Below, in pieces: positions 1 through 12,370 of a stretch of 64,000 nt of DNA. The position numbers and the translations under genes are program-made. The notes below the pieces were generated by a model. The model was not told the origin of the DNA, did not search any database, and saw only the letters and a program-made list of their open reading frames with translations. The stretch is from Gelidibacter gilvus (GTDB taxonomy: Bacteria > Bacteroidota > Bacteroidia > Flavobacteriales > Flavobacteriaceae), in contig NZ_SDDZ01000005.1 in NCBI RefSeq assembly GCF_004115975.1, positions 225,134 through 289,133 on the forward strand. Direction: 5' to 3'. Each line of letters begins with the position of its first letter. Position 1 is the stretch's first letter.

Positions 1-2206
<2,206 letters not shown>

Positions 2207-2437
2207 TTATATAGAATGCATAATTAAACTTTTAATAATCATTTTCACTATCAGCAGTTTTAATAGCCAAAAGCATTCGTTTTTGGACTGAATGAGCAAC
2301 GATTATTACTACAATGAATGCCCTAAATTTAAGCAATATTTCATCAATAGTATTATGTAGGACATATTAAATCTACGAAAACGGTTTCGTGGATTTACTA
2401 TTTAAAAGGGTATAAAAACCTATAATTAAGGAACTTT

Positions 2438-3616
2438 TTATTCGTAAGTCAAATACGCCGAAACCAGCCAATGGTTTAATTTATCACCCTCAACAGGCGT
2501 CGCCGGGATTTTAATTTTGATAGCATGATCACCAGCTTTCAAATTACCTAAATCTACTACCATTGGTTCCACAAATGACCCAGGGCACCAGTTGGAACGT
2601 GACAAATCTGAAGATGCAATACGCTCTTCAATTTCCTTAATTTCATATTTTCTGGTTTCAGAACTTATATAAGACGCCGAATCTTTCTTGATCCACACGC
2701 CCGAAGTTGGATTGAAACGTCTAAAAGAGGCACAATCATCACGCCACGGAATGGTATCCAATACCAATTTGCCATCAAAATAGACACTGTTTTTGATTTT
2801 GATAAATTCATCACCACCGCTGTGCCCACCGTGGCCTGTTGTGATATAATGTAGCTTTACGTTTTTTGCATTCTTTTTTAAATGAATGGTTTGCTCTAAA
2901 TCTTTATGGGCGAAATTATCCGGTATTTGCTGTCCGCCAACATACGGAATCGTATTTACTAGTGGTATCACGGAAACTTTTTGTTGTTTTCTGTCGGAAT
3001 AGGTCAATTCCATATCAAAGTCATAGCCTTCGGCAGTCCAAGTGTCAATCCAAACGCCCACATAAAATGTACCGGTGACCAGACTTTCCAAATCGGTAAT
3101 GTCATGTTCCCAAACCACTTGTTTTTCCCATGAAGGGATATAAACTGGTTTTCTATATTTCACTTTGTTATCACTGTAATGTCCTACGCCAAATGGGGTC
3201 ATAAATCGCATTAATTCTACCACTGGATTATAGCTTTTACCGGTGACAAATCCGGCGTATTTATCATCCACATAAGAATCTGATGGGAATTTTTCGTCTT
3301 TTTCCGCAATGGAAAGAATGGAGAGTTTCTCTGGATCGGTGACCACAAAGCAAGATCCGGACTTATCCCAACGATCGCCAGCGGAACGTACAGTCAATTT
3401 GATTTTCACATCAGTTCCATTTGCAAATGTGGGCACGGTCACTTTTTTGTAGACCAAACGTCCGTCCATTAAGCTGACGGCTTCAGCATCCGTACCTTTT
3501 TCACCACTAAAATTTAGAGGTTGTTTTTCAAAGACCTTGTAAGTTGATGGATTTTGTGCGTAGACCGAAACGAACGTGGCTAAAAGGAATGTTATGAGGA
3601 GGGATTTGAGTTTCAT
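2438..3616 (-). CDS. PNGase F-like peptide-N-glycosidase
   Basis: Predicted secreted amidase that cleaves the GlcNAc-Asn bond and frees whole N-glycans from glycoproteins. The 392-residue product has a signal peptide (cleavage near residue 20, VYAQ) and two beta-sandwich halves resembling Elizabethkingia PNGase F. By eye, WDK at 83-85 aligns with the region of catalytic Asp60, GDEF at 268-271 with Glu206, and IDTW at 190-193 with Glu118, so Glu118 appears as Asp191. Paired-looking segments WRDDC (291-295) and SNWCPG (341-346) match conserved parts of the family. The overall length exceeds mature PNGase F (314 residues), mainly through an insert at about 95-135. Its place beside GH92, GH20 and aspartylglucosaminidase genes supports an N-glycan role. 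The alignment is from memory, so residue equivalences are inferred. Confidence 0.82.
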   Translation of the reverse strand: MKLKSLLITFLLATFVSVYAQNPSTYKVFEKQPLNFSGEKGTDAEAVSLMDGRLVYKKVTVPTFANGTDVKIKLTVRSAGDRWDKSGSCFVVTDPEKLSILSIAEKDEKFPSDSYVDDKYAGFVTGKSYNPVVELMRFMTPFGVGHYSDNKVKYRKPVYIPSWEKQVVWEHDITDLESLVTGTFYVGVWIDTWTAEGYDFDMELTYSDRKQQKVSVIPLVNTIPYVGGQQIPDNFAHKDLEQTIHLKKNAKNVKLHYITTGHGGHSGGDEFIKIKNSVYFDGKLVLDTIPWRDDCASFRRFNPTSGVWIKKDSASYISSETRKYEIKEIEERIASSDLSRSNWCPGSFVEPMVVDLGNLKAGDHAIKIKIPATPVEGDKLNHWLVSAYLTYE

Positions 3617-3660
3617 TTTTAAAATGTTTATTAGTTTTTAGTTTTTGAAATTGTGGTTAA

Positions 3661-3710
3661 GACCTACAAGGTTTTGGAAACCTTGCAGGTCGCGGGAAAC
3701 TTGCAGGTCT
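3661..3710. repeat. Intergenic hairpin repeat (GACCTACAAGG type)
   Basis: Inverted repeat in which GACCTACAAGGTTTTGG pairs with CCTTGCAGGTC, followed by a second CTTGCAGGTCT arm. It lies between a GH92 stop and the PNGase-like start. Related copies occur at about 18142, 19549, 36401 and 40951. It could stabilise or attenuate the operon mRNA. Confidence 0.7.
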
Positions 3711-3722
3711 CCGTAACATTAT

Positions 3723-5948
3723 TTATTCCAAAATGATTTTTAGTATTTTAGCGTTTACCAATTCGTCATGGCTAACAAAATAACCTTTGTGTTTTTTACC
3801 GTTGATTAGAATTTGTTTGATTCGACCTTTTCCAACTTTTTCAATGACCAATTCCTTGTTTTTATAGTATTTGGAATCTAATTGAATAGTGATTTTATCG
3901 AACAGTGGCTTTGTAATGGTATATTTTGGATCGCCCGGAGAAACAGGATAGAAGCCCATCATTGAATAGACTGCCCAAGCCGACATGGTGCCGGTATCGT
4001 CATTTCCAGGAAGACCATCGGCCGTGTTTTTAAAATGTTTCCTGACAAGTTCTTCAACCATTTTCTGACTGCGCCATTCTTCACCTTTCACATAATTGAA
4101 AAGATACGGATACGCAATTCCCGGCTCGTTGGCCATATCAAACTGCTTGGTGTCAAAAATCTTTTGCAACTGATCCGTAAAGCCTTTATTGCCACCCATC
4201 AATTTAATTAATCCAGGTACATCATGCGGAATCATAAACGAATATTGCCATGCATTCCCCTCAATAAAACCAACGTTTTCAGCAAAATTAGCGCCCTCAT
4301 TTGGGTCGAAAGGTTCGTACCAATCGCCATTTTGCAATCTTGGTCGCAACATTTTTAAATTTTTATCGAAGAGCTTTTTATAGGATAAGGAACGGTTTTG
4401 AAATCGCTTATAATCGTCTTTTTTGCCCAATGCATTTGCCAATAAAGCGATGGCGTGATCGGCAGCATTATATTCTTGGGTCGTAGAAACCGAACCGCCA
4501 TGATCGGTGGTGACATAGCCTTTTTCGATATAATCTTTTAGACCTGGTCGCAACGGATTATTCTCGATCTGATCAGCACTTTTTAACATGGCTTCGTAAG
4601 CTTTTTCAACATCAAAATCCTGAATCCCTTTCAAATACGTATCGGCAATGACAATACTTGCAGGATCGCCTACCATGGTAAAAGTTTCGGTGGAATTCAA
4701 TTCCCATTTTGGGAGCCAGCCGTTTTCATCGTACATATCCAACATACTTTGGATCATATTTGATTGTTGCTTCGGATATACTAGCGATAATAACTGATGC
4801 ACATTTCGATAGGTATCCCACAAAGAAAACACGGTATAACGCGTGCCCTTGGTGTTCCCAATTTCACCGGTTTTAATTTCAGGGTAATCGCCATTCCAAT
4901 CGTTTAAAGTATTGGGATGGATTTGAGTGTGATACAATGCCGTGTAAAATATGGTCTTATCTTCCTTGGTGCCACCTTCCACTTTGATTTTGGAAAGCGT
5001 TTCATTCCACGCGTTATGAGTTTCCTTATAAACATCTTCAAAGGATTTGCCCCCAGTTTCCTGTTCTAAGTTTTCGCGTGCGTTTTCAATACTGACGTAA
5101 CTCACGCCAATTTTAACCTCAATGGTTTCTGGTTTGTCAAAGTTATAGCTGAAATAACTTCCAATACTATCGCCCACCACCATTTTGGTCGACTTTTCCA
5201 TGAGTCGCGTTTTTCCATTATACCCCATCCATTGCGCTTCCACACCTTCATAAAGTGCAGGTTTTTTCCATACTCCAAAATTGGCCGCAGGCTTGGAAAA
5301 TTTCGCCACAAAATAGACGGGATACGCCGCCTCTGGACTGTTATAACAAAACGATCCAACTGAACGCATGCCTTGAATTTCAGTATCAGATACTATTTGC
5401 ACCATGGCGCCTTCTTCATTGGTCAGTCCAATGCCCAAATTCAATAGAATATTGGCTTGCCCTTCCGGAAAGCTGAATTTGCTCACGCCTACTCTGGTCG
5501 AAGCGGTAAATTCTGCTCTGACGTCGTATTTGTCAATTTGTGTACTGTAATAGCCAGCCTTGGCCAGTTCGTTTTTATAGGTGGAACCATATTTTAAATG
5601 ATCCGTTTCCAGATCGCCCGTGGTTGGCATCAGCAGTAAAACACCTAATTCTGGGCAGCCTACGCCACTTAAATTGATATGACTGAACCCCGTTAAAAAC
5701 GTATTTTCATGCACATACGGATTGGACAGCCACTGACTGTCTTTTTCCAAAGGCAAGTTTTGTGGACCAGCAACATTGAATGGACTGATGCTTGCCATGC
5801 CTCTTGGAGCAATGGGACCAGGATAAGTAGCGCCATAATTGGAGGTGCCAATAATTGGATTCACATAATCGGCGGGCTCTTCTTGTGCGACAACTATAAA
5901 ATTGCCACAAAAAATTATGAGCATAAGGAATGATCTAAATTGTTTCAT
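3723..5948 (-). CDS. GH92 exo-alpha-mannosidase (divergent subtype)
   Basis: Calcium-dependent alpha-mannosidase of family GH92, 741 residues with a signal peptide ending near VVAQ. Seen: the N-terminal beta-sandwich opening DYVNPIIGTSNYGATYPG, the likely catalytic-acid Glu563 in FIEGNAWQYSF, and the likely base Asp pair at 650-651 in GNDDTGTMSAW. It is the least typical of the four GH92 proteins here: it has MANEPGIAYPYL where two others have YAHGNEPSHH, and QEYNAADHAIA where they have LEYAYDDW. This suggests a different linkage preference, such as alpha-1,3 or alpha-1,6 rather than alpha-1,2, but the sequence alone does not settle it. Its ATG overlaps the stop of the upstream GH92 gene by 4 bp, implying translational coupling. 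Confidence 0.92.
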   Translation of the reverse strand: MKQFRSFLMLIIFCGNFIVVAQEEPADYVNPIIGTSNYGATYPGPIAPRGMASISPFNVAGPQNLPLEKDSQWLSNPYVHENTFLTGFSHINLSGVGCPELGVLLLMPTTGDLETDHLKYGSTYKNELAKAGYYSTQIDKYDVRAEFTASTRVGVSKFSFPEGQANILLNLGIGLTNEEGAMVQIVSDTEIQGMRSVGSFCYNSPEAAYPVYFVAKFSKPAANFGVWKKPALYEGVEAQWMGYNGKTRLMEKSTKMVVGDSIGSYFSYNFDKPETIEVKIGVSYVSIENARENLEQETGGKSFEDVYKETHNAWNETLSKIKVEGGTKEDKTIFYTALYHTQIHPNTLNDWNGDYPEIKTGEIGNTKGTRYTVFSLWDTYRNVHQLLSLVYPKQQSNMIQSMLDMYDENGWLPKWELNSTETFTMVGDPASIVIADTYLKGIQDFDVEKAYEAMLKSADQIENNPLRPGLKDYIEKGYVTTDHGGSVSTTQEYNAADHAIALLANALGKKDDYKRFQNRSLSYKKLFDKNLKMLRPRLQNGDWYEPFDPNEGANFAENVGFIEGNAWQYSFMIPHDVPGLIKLMGGNKGFTDQLQKIFDTKQFDMANEPGIAYPYLFNYVKGEEWRSQKMVEELVRKHFKNTADGLPGNDDTGTMSAWAVYSMMGFYPVSPGDPKYTITKPLFDKITIQLDSKYYKNKELVIEKVGKGRIKQILINGKKHKGYFVSHDELVNAKILKIILE

Positions 5949-8278
5949 TTTTTAGGTTTGTTTTTTGAGGTGCTTAAGGAAAACGGCACACTATCAGTAG
6001 CAGTTGCCCACGTTTTACTTGGCGTATTGCCCATATTAAATTCTAATCGTCCTCCATTCTGGAGTGCATCAGATTTTAAAAAGGTATGGTTATAAGGTTT
6101 TCCATTTAATTCAGCACTCTGAATATAAATATTGGCTTCTGAATTGTTTTTGGCAGTGATTTCAAAGGTGTTTCCGTTTTCCAAATGCAGAGTTACTTTT
6201 TTAAACAACGGACTTCCAATGACATATTCATCAACACCAGGTGTCACCGGATAAAAGCCCAAAGTACTGAACACATACCATGCGGATGTTTGTCCGTTAT
6301 CTTCATCACCGCAATACCCATCAGGCGTGGCTGAATACAATTTTGACATCACATCCCGGACTTTTTCCTGTGCTTTATACGGTTGATTGGCGTAATTATA
6401 CAGATAGATCATGTGTTGAATGGGTTGGTTGCCATGCGCATAATTCCCCATATTCACGATTTGCATTTCTCTAATTTCATGAATGGTAAATCCGTAATAG
6501 GAATCATCAAATTTTGGTGGCATTTCAAAAACCTCATCCAATTTACCAACAAATTGATCTTTCCCACCCATTAAATCGATCAGACCTTGGATGTCATGAA
6601 ATACAGACCAAGTATAGTGTAAGCTATTACCTTCCGTAAACGCATCGCCCCATTTTAAAGGATTGAACGGACTTTGGAAACTACCATCCTTGTTTTTTCC
6701 TCGCATCCAATTGGTTGAAGGATCGAACAGGTGTTTATAATTTAGGGATTGCTTGTAGTATTTTTTAGCGAGTTTCGGTTGACCCATTTTTTCTGCCATC
6801 TGGGCAATGGTGAAATCGGCGTAAGCATATTCTAAAGTTCTTGCGGCATTTTCGTTGATATCCACATCGTAAGGCACGTAGCCTAATTGATTGTAATAAG
6901 TCAATCCCGCTCTTCCTACGGAATTTACGGGACGTCCATCAGGCATGGTAGCGTTTTTCAAAACCGCTTCCAACAACACCTCAGCATCCATATCTTTGGC
7001 ACCTTTTAGATAGGCATCTGCAATAATAGGCGCTGAATTGGAACCTATCATCACATCACGATGGCCCGGACTTGCCCATTCTGGCAGCCACCCCGATTCT
7101 TTATAGGTATTGGCCAAGCCTTCCATAATCTTGCCGTTGAGCTCCGGATACATCATATTAAAAAATGGAAAAACTGCTCTGAAGGTATCCCAAAATCCGT
7201 TATCGGTAAACATATAGCCCGGTAAGACTTCACCATTATACGGACTATAATGCATGACGTTATCATTCACATCATACTCATAAAACTTCCTTGGAAACAA
7301 CAACACGCGATATAAAGACGAGTAGAAAGTTCTTAGATTATCGATATGATCATCTTCAATTTGAATTTTATTCAATTCGGTTTCCCAAGCGTGTTTTGCT
7401 TTTTCCTTGGTATTTTCAAATGAATCAGTTCCAATTTCTCTCAAGAGATTCAATTGTGCTTGTTCAGGACTTATAAACGATGATGCCACTTTCACATGAA
7501 CGACATCTCCCCTTTTCGTTTTAAATCCGATGATGGCACCCACATGGTCGCCTTTGCTATTGGTCGAATTTTCCACTAATTGCCAACCATCTTTCCAAGT
7601 GTGATTGATTTTAAAGTCCGTATCAAATACGGCAATAAAATAATTATGGAAATTCTCTGGAACTCCACCATGATTATTCCTCGCATAGCCAATGATTTTA
7701 CGCTCTTCCGGAATGATTTTCACCATGGATCCTTTATTAAAAGCATCGAGGATGATATAGGAGTTTTCAGATTCTGGAAAGGTGAATTTAAAACTGGCCG
7801 CTCTTTCTGTAGGAGTGATCTCAGCCACCACATCATAATCGGCTAAATACACCGAGTAATGATAAGGCGTTACAGTTTCTGCCTTATGCGAAAACCAAGA
7901 TTCCCGATCATCTTCTTGAAATTTTAAATCGCCCGTCACCGCCATCAATGAGAAGGCTGCATAATCATTTACCCACGGACTTGGTTGATGGGTCTGTTTA
8001 ATACCGTGGATCTTGTTTTCACGGTATTTATAAGTCCAACCATCGCCCATTTTAGAGGTCATTGGTGTCCAAAAATTCATGCCCCAAGGCGTGGCAATGG
8101 CGGGATAGGTGTTTCCATTGGATAAATCAAAGGATGAATCTGTTCCCATTAAAGGGTTTACAAAATCCACCAAATCCTTACTGGCGATGTAGGCGTTGTT
8201 TTGTGCCTCTATATGTGCATTACCAAATATGAAAGCAAGCAAAAACACCAATGAATATTTAACCATCATTTTTGACAT
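5945..8278 (-). CDS. GH92 alpha-mannosidase
   Basis: GH92 enzyme of 777 residues trimming alpha-mannose from N-glycans. Signal peptide at the N-terminus (ending near HIEAQ; Met4 or Met5 are alternative starts). The N-terminal domain shows DFVNPLMGTDSSFDLSNG, with GNTYPAIATPWGMNFW following. The catalytic region has TEGNSLHYTWSV (acid Glu) and GDEDNGQTSAWYVFSTLGFYPV (base Asp). It carries YAHGNQPIQH at the position where the other two typical enzymes have YAHGNEPSHH, so its plus-one subsite may differ. It shares a 4-bp overlap with the next gene and follows a 215-bp gap that holds a dispersed repeat but no gene. Confidence 0.92.
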   Translation of the reverse strand: MSKMMVKYSLVFLLAFIFGNAHIEAQNNAYIASKDLVDFVNPLMGTDSSFDLSNGNTYPAIATPWGMNFWTPMTSKMGDGWTYKYRENKIHGIKQTHQPSPWVNDYAAFSLMAVTGDLKFQEDDRESWFSHKAETVTPYHYSVYLADYDVVAEITPTERAASFKFTFPESENSYIILDAFNKGSMVKIIPEERKIIGYARNNHGGVPENFHNYFIAVFDTDFKINHTWKDGWQLVENSTNSKGDHVGAIIGFKTKRGDVVHVKVASSFISPEQAQLNLLREIGTDSFENTKEKAKHAWETELNKIQIEDDHIDNLRTFYSSLYRVLLFPRKFYEYDVNDNVMHYSPYNGEVLPGYMFTDNGFWDTFRAVFPFFNMMYPELNGKIMEGLANTYKESGWLPEWASPGHRDVMIGSNSAPIIADAYLKGAKDMDAEVLLEAVLKNATMPDGRPVNSVGRAGLTYYNQLGYVPYDVDINENAARTLEYAYADFTIAQMAEKMGQPKLAKKYYKQSLNYKHLFDPSTNWMRGKNKDGSFQSPFNPLKWGDAFTEGNSLHYTWSVFHDIQGLIDLMGGKDQFVGKLDEVFEMPPKFDDSYYGFTIHEIREMQIVNMGNYAHGNQPIQHMIYLYNYANQPYKAQEKVRDVMSKLYSATPDGYCGDEDNGQTSAWYVFSTLGFYPVTPGVDEYVIGSPLFKKVTLHLENGNTFEITAKNNSEANIYIQSAELNGKPYNHTFLKSDALQNGGRLEFNMGNTPSKTWATATDSVPFSLSTSKNKPKK

Positions 8279-8422
8279 TATTTAGTCAGTTTAAAGTGCC
8301 GACAATTTCATCTTCAGCTATTGACTTAGGACTCTTTGGCGTAAGACGTAGGGCGAAATGTCTATCATTTCAAAATACGTTTCTTCCAAAACAAAGAAAG
8401 TCAAATGTCTTTAAGTCCTAAG

Positions 8423-8482
8423 TCTTGATTCTTGGTTCTATTAGCGACTTGTGCTGAGCGCAGTCGAAGTAAGCAGTCTTGA
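8423..8482. repeat. Dispersed intergenic repeat
   Basis: The gap between the GH29 and GH92 genes contains TCTTGATTCTTGGTTCT, repeated almost exactly at 57479-57496 about 49 kb away. It is followed by GTGCTGAGCGCAGTCGAAGT, a hairpin-like motif of a kind common in flavobacterial intergenic DNA. No coding role is visible. Confidence 0.5.
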
Positions 8483-8493
8483 TTCTACTTTTT

Positions 8494-9840
8494 CTAATTC
8501 AACTCCACCGCCTGTCCATGACCTCGGTATAATTTCAAAGGATCTTCCAACTCAACTTCTAAAATAGTCACATTGGCATCCAAATTCTTTACTTGAGGCA
8601 CTTCAATTCTTAAAATTCCAGGAATATTATTCCACGCAGCACCACCATTTCTTTCAAAACTGAGTTCTTGACCGTTTCCAACAACTTTGATGGATTTTAC
8701 TTTATTTTGAATCCCTTTTAATGAGATGTAATTATTAGGGGTATCAAATAATGCCAAATAAATTTTGGTCTCGTCTTTGTTCAATAGTGTCGGTCCATAA
8801 AAATGCCCGTAAGGCAAACCTGCTTTAGAATTGAAAACTGCCAACTCGTGTTTTCTCACCCAGTCGCCCAAAGCTTCCAAACGTTCCATTTCCATGTCGC
8901 CAATAGTACCGTCAGGTTTTGGCCCGATGTTTAATAACAAATTCCCGCCAGAAGCAATCACCTCAACAAAAGTCCTGATGATTTGTGATACGGGCTTGTA
9001 ATTGGTATCTGATGGGAAATTCCCCCAATTATCATTCATCGTCATACAAAATTCCCATGCGCCATCAGGTCTTACAATGGGCACGCCTTGTTCTGGGGTG
9101 CTGTAATCACCATAAGTTTTCAATCTGGAATTGACAATCACTTTCGGGTTCCATGCCAACAAAGTATCTTTTAAGGATTCCGCTTGCCAGGCTTCACTTG
9201 ATTGTTCCCAATCGCCATCAAACCAATATAAATCTGGTTTATATTGCGTGCTCAACTCTTTTAACTGATCATGATTAAATTTAAGAAACCTTTGCCATGG
9301 TGACAATTGATTTTGATTTTTCTGCGGATAATTCTTTCGGGTATCAGGTCGTGGAAACACCACGTCATAATCAGGATGCGACCAATCGATCAACGAATAG
9401 TACAACCCAACTTTTAAATCTTCTTTTCTTAAAGCATCCACCAATGGACCTACCAAATCGCGTTTTGCCGGTGTTTTTTCCACAACATTAAGTTTACTGA
9501 CTTTGGTATCCCATAAGGCCACCCCGTCATGATGTTTTGTGGTCAAGACCGCATAACGCGCCCCAACTTTCTTGAACAATTTTGCCCAAGCCTCTGGGTC
9601 GTAATTTTTGGCGGTGAACTTCTTCCCTTGCGCCATATAATCGTCATAGGTAATTTGCTTATGATACAACGACCAGGACTCACCAATGCCATTGACGCCA
9701 TAATAACCCCAGTGCATAAAAATGCCGAGTTTAGCATCTTGAAACCACTCCAAACGTTCTTCTTTTGTTAGCTTTTCTTGTGCCGTAGCTTGATTGGCCA
9801 CTAAGAAACATAGGACTGCTACAATTTTAAAATATCTCAT
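8494..9840 (-). CDS. GH29 alpha-L-fucosidase
   Basis: Retaining alpha-L-fucosidase, 448 residues, expected to remove core or antennary fucose from N-glycans in the periplasm. It has a signal peptide ending near ATAQ, the conserved GIFMHWGYYGVNG opening, TTKHHDGVALW, and the predicted nucleophile Asp208 in LYWFDGDW. The C-terminal beta-sandwich runs from about residue 340. The short stretch NLLLNIGPKPDG is another family hallmark. It starts 2 bp downstream of the GH20 stop, so the two are surely co-transcribed. The acid/base residue is poorly conserved in GH29 and was not assigned. Confidence 0.95.
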   Translation of the reverse strand: MRYFKIVAVLCFLVANQATAQEKLTKEERLEWFQDAKLGIFMHWGYYGVNGIGESWSLYHKQITYDDYMAQGKKFTAKNYDPEAWAKLFKKVGARYAVLTTKHHDGVALWDTKVSKLNVVEKTPAKRDLVGPLVDALRKEDLKVGLYYSLIDWSHPDYDVVFPRPDTRKNYPQKNQNQLSPWQRFLKFNHDQLKELSTQYKPDLYWFDGDWEQSSEAWQAESLKDTLLAWNPKVIVNSRLKTYGDYSTPEQGVPIVRPDGAWEFCMTMNDNWGNFPSDTNYKPVSQIIRTFVEVIASGGNLLLNIGPKPDGTIGDMEMERLEALGDWVRKHELAVFNSKAGLPYGHFYGPTLLNKDETKIYLALFDTPNNYISLKGIQNKVKSIKVVGNGQELSFERNGGAAWNNIPGILRIEVPQVKNLDANVTILEVELEDPLKLYRGHGQAVELN

Positions 9841-9842
9841 AT

Positions 9843-12182
9843 CTAATTAATTATAATTTCATCAACAAATAACCATACACCACCAACAGCTCCAGGAAGT
9901 TTTTCCAGACTTTCAGCAACTACTTTTACATACCTTACCGATTGCTCTTCAAAAGATATTTTAAAATCTTTTAAATCGGATGCCGGATTTTTAGCAAATG
10001 CTCTTTTTTCAACGCCTACATTTTTAAACGTTTTACCATCGTTAGAAACATAGACGCTTACGGCAGTTGGGAAATAAATTCCAGGGCCTTGATTTTCTAA
10101 GGTGCCTACAAGCACTTCATGAATGGGCATCTCCTCGCCCAAGTCTACCACGGCTTCCATCCCTTTGCCCAACCACGCTTGCCAACGGCCATCTTGGAAG
10201 TTTTTGGTGCCTCGTAAGGTATTGACCATCCCAAACTCGCCATCACCTTGGTAACGATCGTCATAAACTTCTTTAAACGTCACCTTTTTACCTACGGCTT
10301 TATGAAATGCGACCGTCGTGTTAAACGGCACGCCAACCGCTTTGTCTTCTTTAAACAATGACGCATGGATGGTTGTGGTCTTATCTATTTTTAAAGGTTC
10401 GGTGTATTTTATCGCCTGGTCTGAAAGTTGGTCTTCATTTAATGAATAGCGAATATCTGCATCGGTAAATTCATTTTTCAAGCTAACAGACGCTTCTTTG
10501 GTATCCATATCTATTTGTACGTCGGCCATGACCAGGTAAGCACTCTTCGCGTAATTGATATCTAAATACTCATAACGTTCGAAAAGTGTTAAGATTCGTT
10601 TTGAAAAATCGTCCCAATCTCTTGATTCCTTAGGACTCCAAACGGCTTCAGACAATGCCGCCAATCTTGGATAGATCATGTATTGAGAATGTGCTGCCGT
10701 TTTAATTTGCTCCGACCATACATTGGCCTGGCCGCCCAAAACGTGTTTGGCCTGCTCCGGTGTCATCGTTTCTACAACAGGGTCAAATTCGTAAACCTTG
10801 CTTAAAGGAATATAACCACCCCATGCTAAAGGCTCCTCATTTTGTGGCCCTTGATAATAATCAAAATACATATAAGAGGTGGGCGTCATAACCACATCAT
10901 GGCCTTGGTCTGCTGCTTCAATACCGCCTTCAAAACCTCTCCAGCTCATCACCGTAGCCTCTGGAGCCAAACCACCTTCTAAAATTTCATCCCACCCGAT
11001 CAGCTTTCTATCGTGTGAAGCAATAAAACGTTCCATTCTTTTGATAAAATAGCTCTGTAATTCATCCACGCTGGCCAAACCTTCATCTTTCATTCGTTTT
11101 TGACAATGTGGACATTTTTCCCAATTGGTTTTTGTAGCCTCATCACCACCAACATGGATATATTCCGATGGAAACAATTCCATAACTTCCAACAGGACGT
11201 TTTCCAAAAACTCAAAAGTCGATTCCTTTCCTGCACAATAAATTTCTGTGATTGGCCAAACCCCACCCGATGGCACACCAATAGGTGTTTCAAAACAGGA
11301 CAATTCCGGATAGGCTGCAATGGCACTCATTACGTGGGCCGGCATTTCAATTTCAGGCACCACTCTTACGCCTTTTGATTGGGCATAGGCTACAATTTCC
11401 TTGATGTCTTCTTGGGTATAGAATCCGCCGTAAGTGGCATCATCTTCCGGTGTTGTCACACGACGGCCATCCCAGTGGGAATCTTCTTGATCGTTTCTGA
11501 ATCCACCGATTTCAGTAAGTTTTGGATATTTTTTAATTTCAATTCGCCAACCCTGATCGTCCACTAAATGAAAATGAAACACGTTCATTTTGTGCATGGC
11601 CAACATATCGATGGTTTGTAGAATATATTCCTTTTCGAAAAAATGACGCGCGACATCCAAATGCAGACCTCTCCATTTAAAACGAGGCTCATCTTTTATG
11701 GTCAGATTTGGAATGATCCAGTCGGTATTTTTTACAAGGTCCTTACTTTCAATTTGGGTTGGCAATAATTGCCTGATCGATTCCAATCCATATAAAAATC
11801 CTGAATAGGTCTTTGCTTTTATGGTGATTTTTTTAGAATTCACAACCAGCTCGTAGGCCTCATCATTTAAATTTTCATCAACAACAAACTCGATAAAATT
11901 TGTTTGAGGTGCCTTTTCTGAAATTCCCAAAGTCCATCCTGCGGCACTTTTAAATTTATCCGATAAGGTGGAAAAGATTTCTTTTTGCGAAGCATCGGAA
12001 ATCACAAATTGCGTTTGGTCATTAAACTCAAAAACGCCATTTCCCAATTGCAAGCTTACTGGTTTGGGGATGATGGCAATATCAGCTTTTGTAAAGACTT
12101 TAGTCTCTTTTTTTTCTTGGCAGGACGCAGTAATGACTATGAGAATCAGCACTACCAAGTTTTTAAATACATTCATTTTCAT
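9843..12182 (-). CDS. GH20 beta-N-acetylhexosaminidase lipoprotein
   Basis: Exo-acting hexosaminidase that removes terminal GlcNAc or GalNAc by substrate-assisted catalysis. The 779-residue product is a lipoprotein (lipobox ITAS-Cys21). Domains: GH20b-like domain (about 35-160), GH20 TIM barrel (about 165-530) with the catalytic Asp347-Glu348 pair in HVGGDEATKTNW, and C-terminal beta-sandwich modules. The last module (about 640-779) resembles an F5/8-type C or chitobiase C-terminal domain. An insert contains CPHC near residue 360. It heads the GH20-GH29 pair and lies downstream of a 350-bp repeat-filled gap. A second GH20 occurs at 34067-36376. Confidence 0.95.
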   Translation of the reverse strand: MKMNVFKNLVVLILIVITASCQEKKETKVFTKADIAIIPKPVSLQLGNGVFEFNDQTQFVISDASQKEIFSTLSDKFKSAAGWTLGISEKAPQTNFIEFVVDENLNDEAYELVVNSKKITIKAKTYSGFLYGLESIRQLLPTQIESKDLVKNTDWIIPNLTIKDEPRFKWRGLHLDVARHFFEKEYILQTIDMLAMHKMNVFHFHLVDDQGWRIEIKKYPKLTEIGGFRNDQEDSHWDGRRVTTPEDDATYGGFYTQEDIKEIVAYAQSKGVRVVPEIEMPAHVMSAIAAYPELSCFETPIGVPSGGVWPITEIYCAGKESTFEFLENVLLEVMELFPSEYIHVGGDEATKTNWEKCPHCQKRMKDEGLASVDELQSYFIKRMERFIASHDRKLIGWDEILEGGLAPEATVMSWRGFEGGIEAADQGHDVVMTPTSYMYFDYYQGPQNEEPLAWGGYIPLSKVYEFDPVVETMTPEQAKHVLGGQANVWSEQIKTAAHSQYMIYPRLAALSEAVWSPKESRDWDDFSKRILTLFERYEYLDINYAKSAYLVMADVQIDMDTKEASVSLKNEFTDADIRYSLNEDQLSDQAIKYTEPLKIDKTTTIHASLFKEDKAVGVPFNTTVAFHKAVGKKVTFKEVYDDRYQGDGEFGMVNTLRGTKNFQDGRWQAWLGKGMEAVVDLGEEMPIHEVLVGTLENQGPGIYFPTAVSVYVSNDGKTFKNVGVEKRAFAKNPASDLKDFKISFEEQSVRYVKVVAESLEKLPGAVGGVWLFVDEIIIN

Positions 12183-12202
12183 AATTTTAATTTATTGTGC
12201 AG

Positions 12203-12370
12203 AGATGTCGCCCCGATGGGGCTTACAACCTTACCTAATTTATGCTACAAAGATGTCACTCCTAAGGAGCTATTAATAATTCGTTATTTCAATACTACAA
12301 GGATGTCGCCCCGATGGGGATAATAATACTCACCTATTTATTGCTATTAATAGGTCGCTCCTCTGGAGCT
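12203..12370. repeat. Cluster of GTCGCxCC/GGAGC hairpin repeats
   Basis: The 350-bp gap between the aspartylglucosaminidase and GH20 genes (12183-12533) holds at least four short palindromic units of the form gATGTCGCyCCnnnnGGrGCt, at about 12203, 12252, 12302 and 12351, spaced roughly 50 bp apart and usually preceded by ctACAAa. A degenerate fifth lies near 12400. The remainder (12420-12533) has a hairpin around GGAACTGC/GCAGTTCC and no gene. A second cluster lies at 19301-19456. The layout recalls REP-type elements. Confidence 0.75.
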
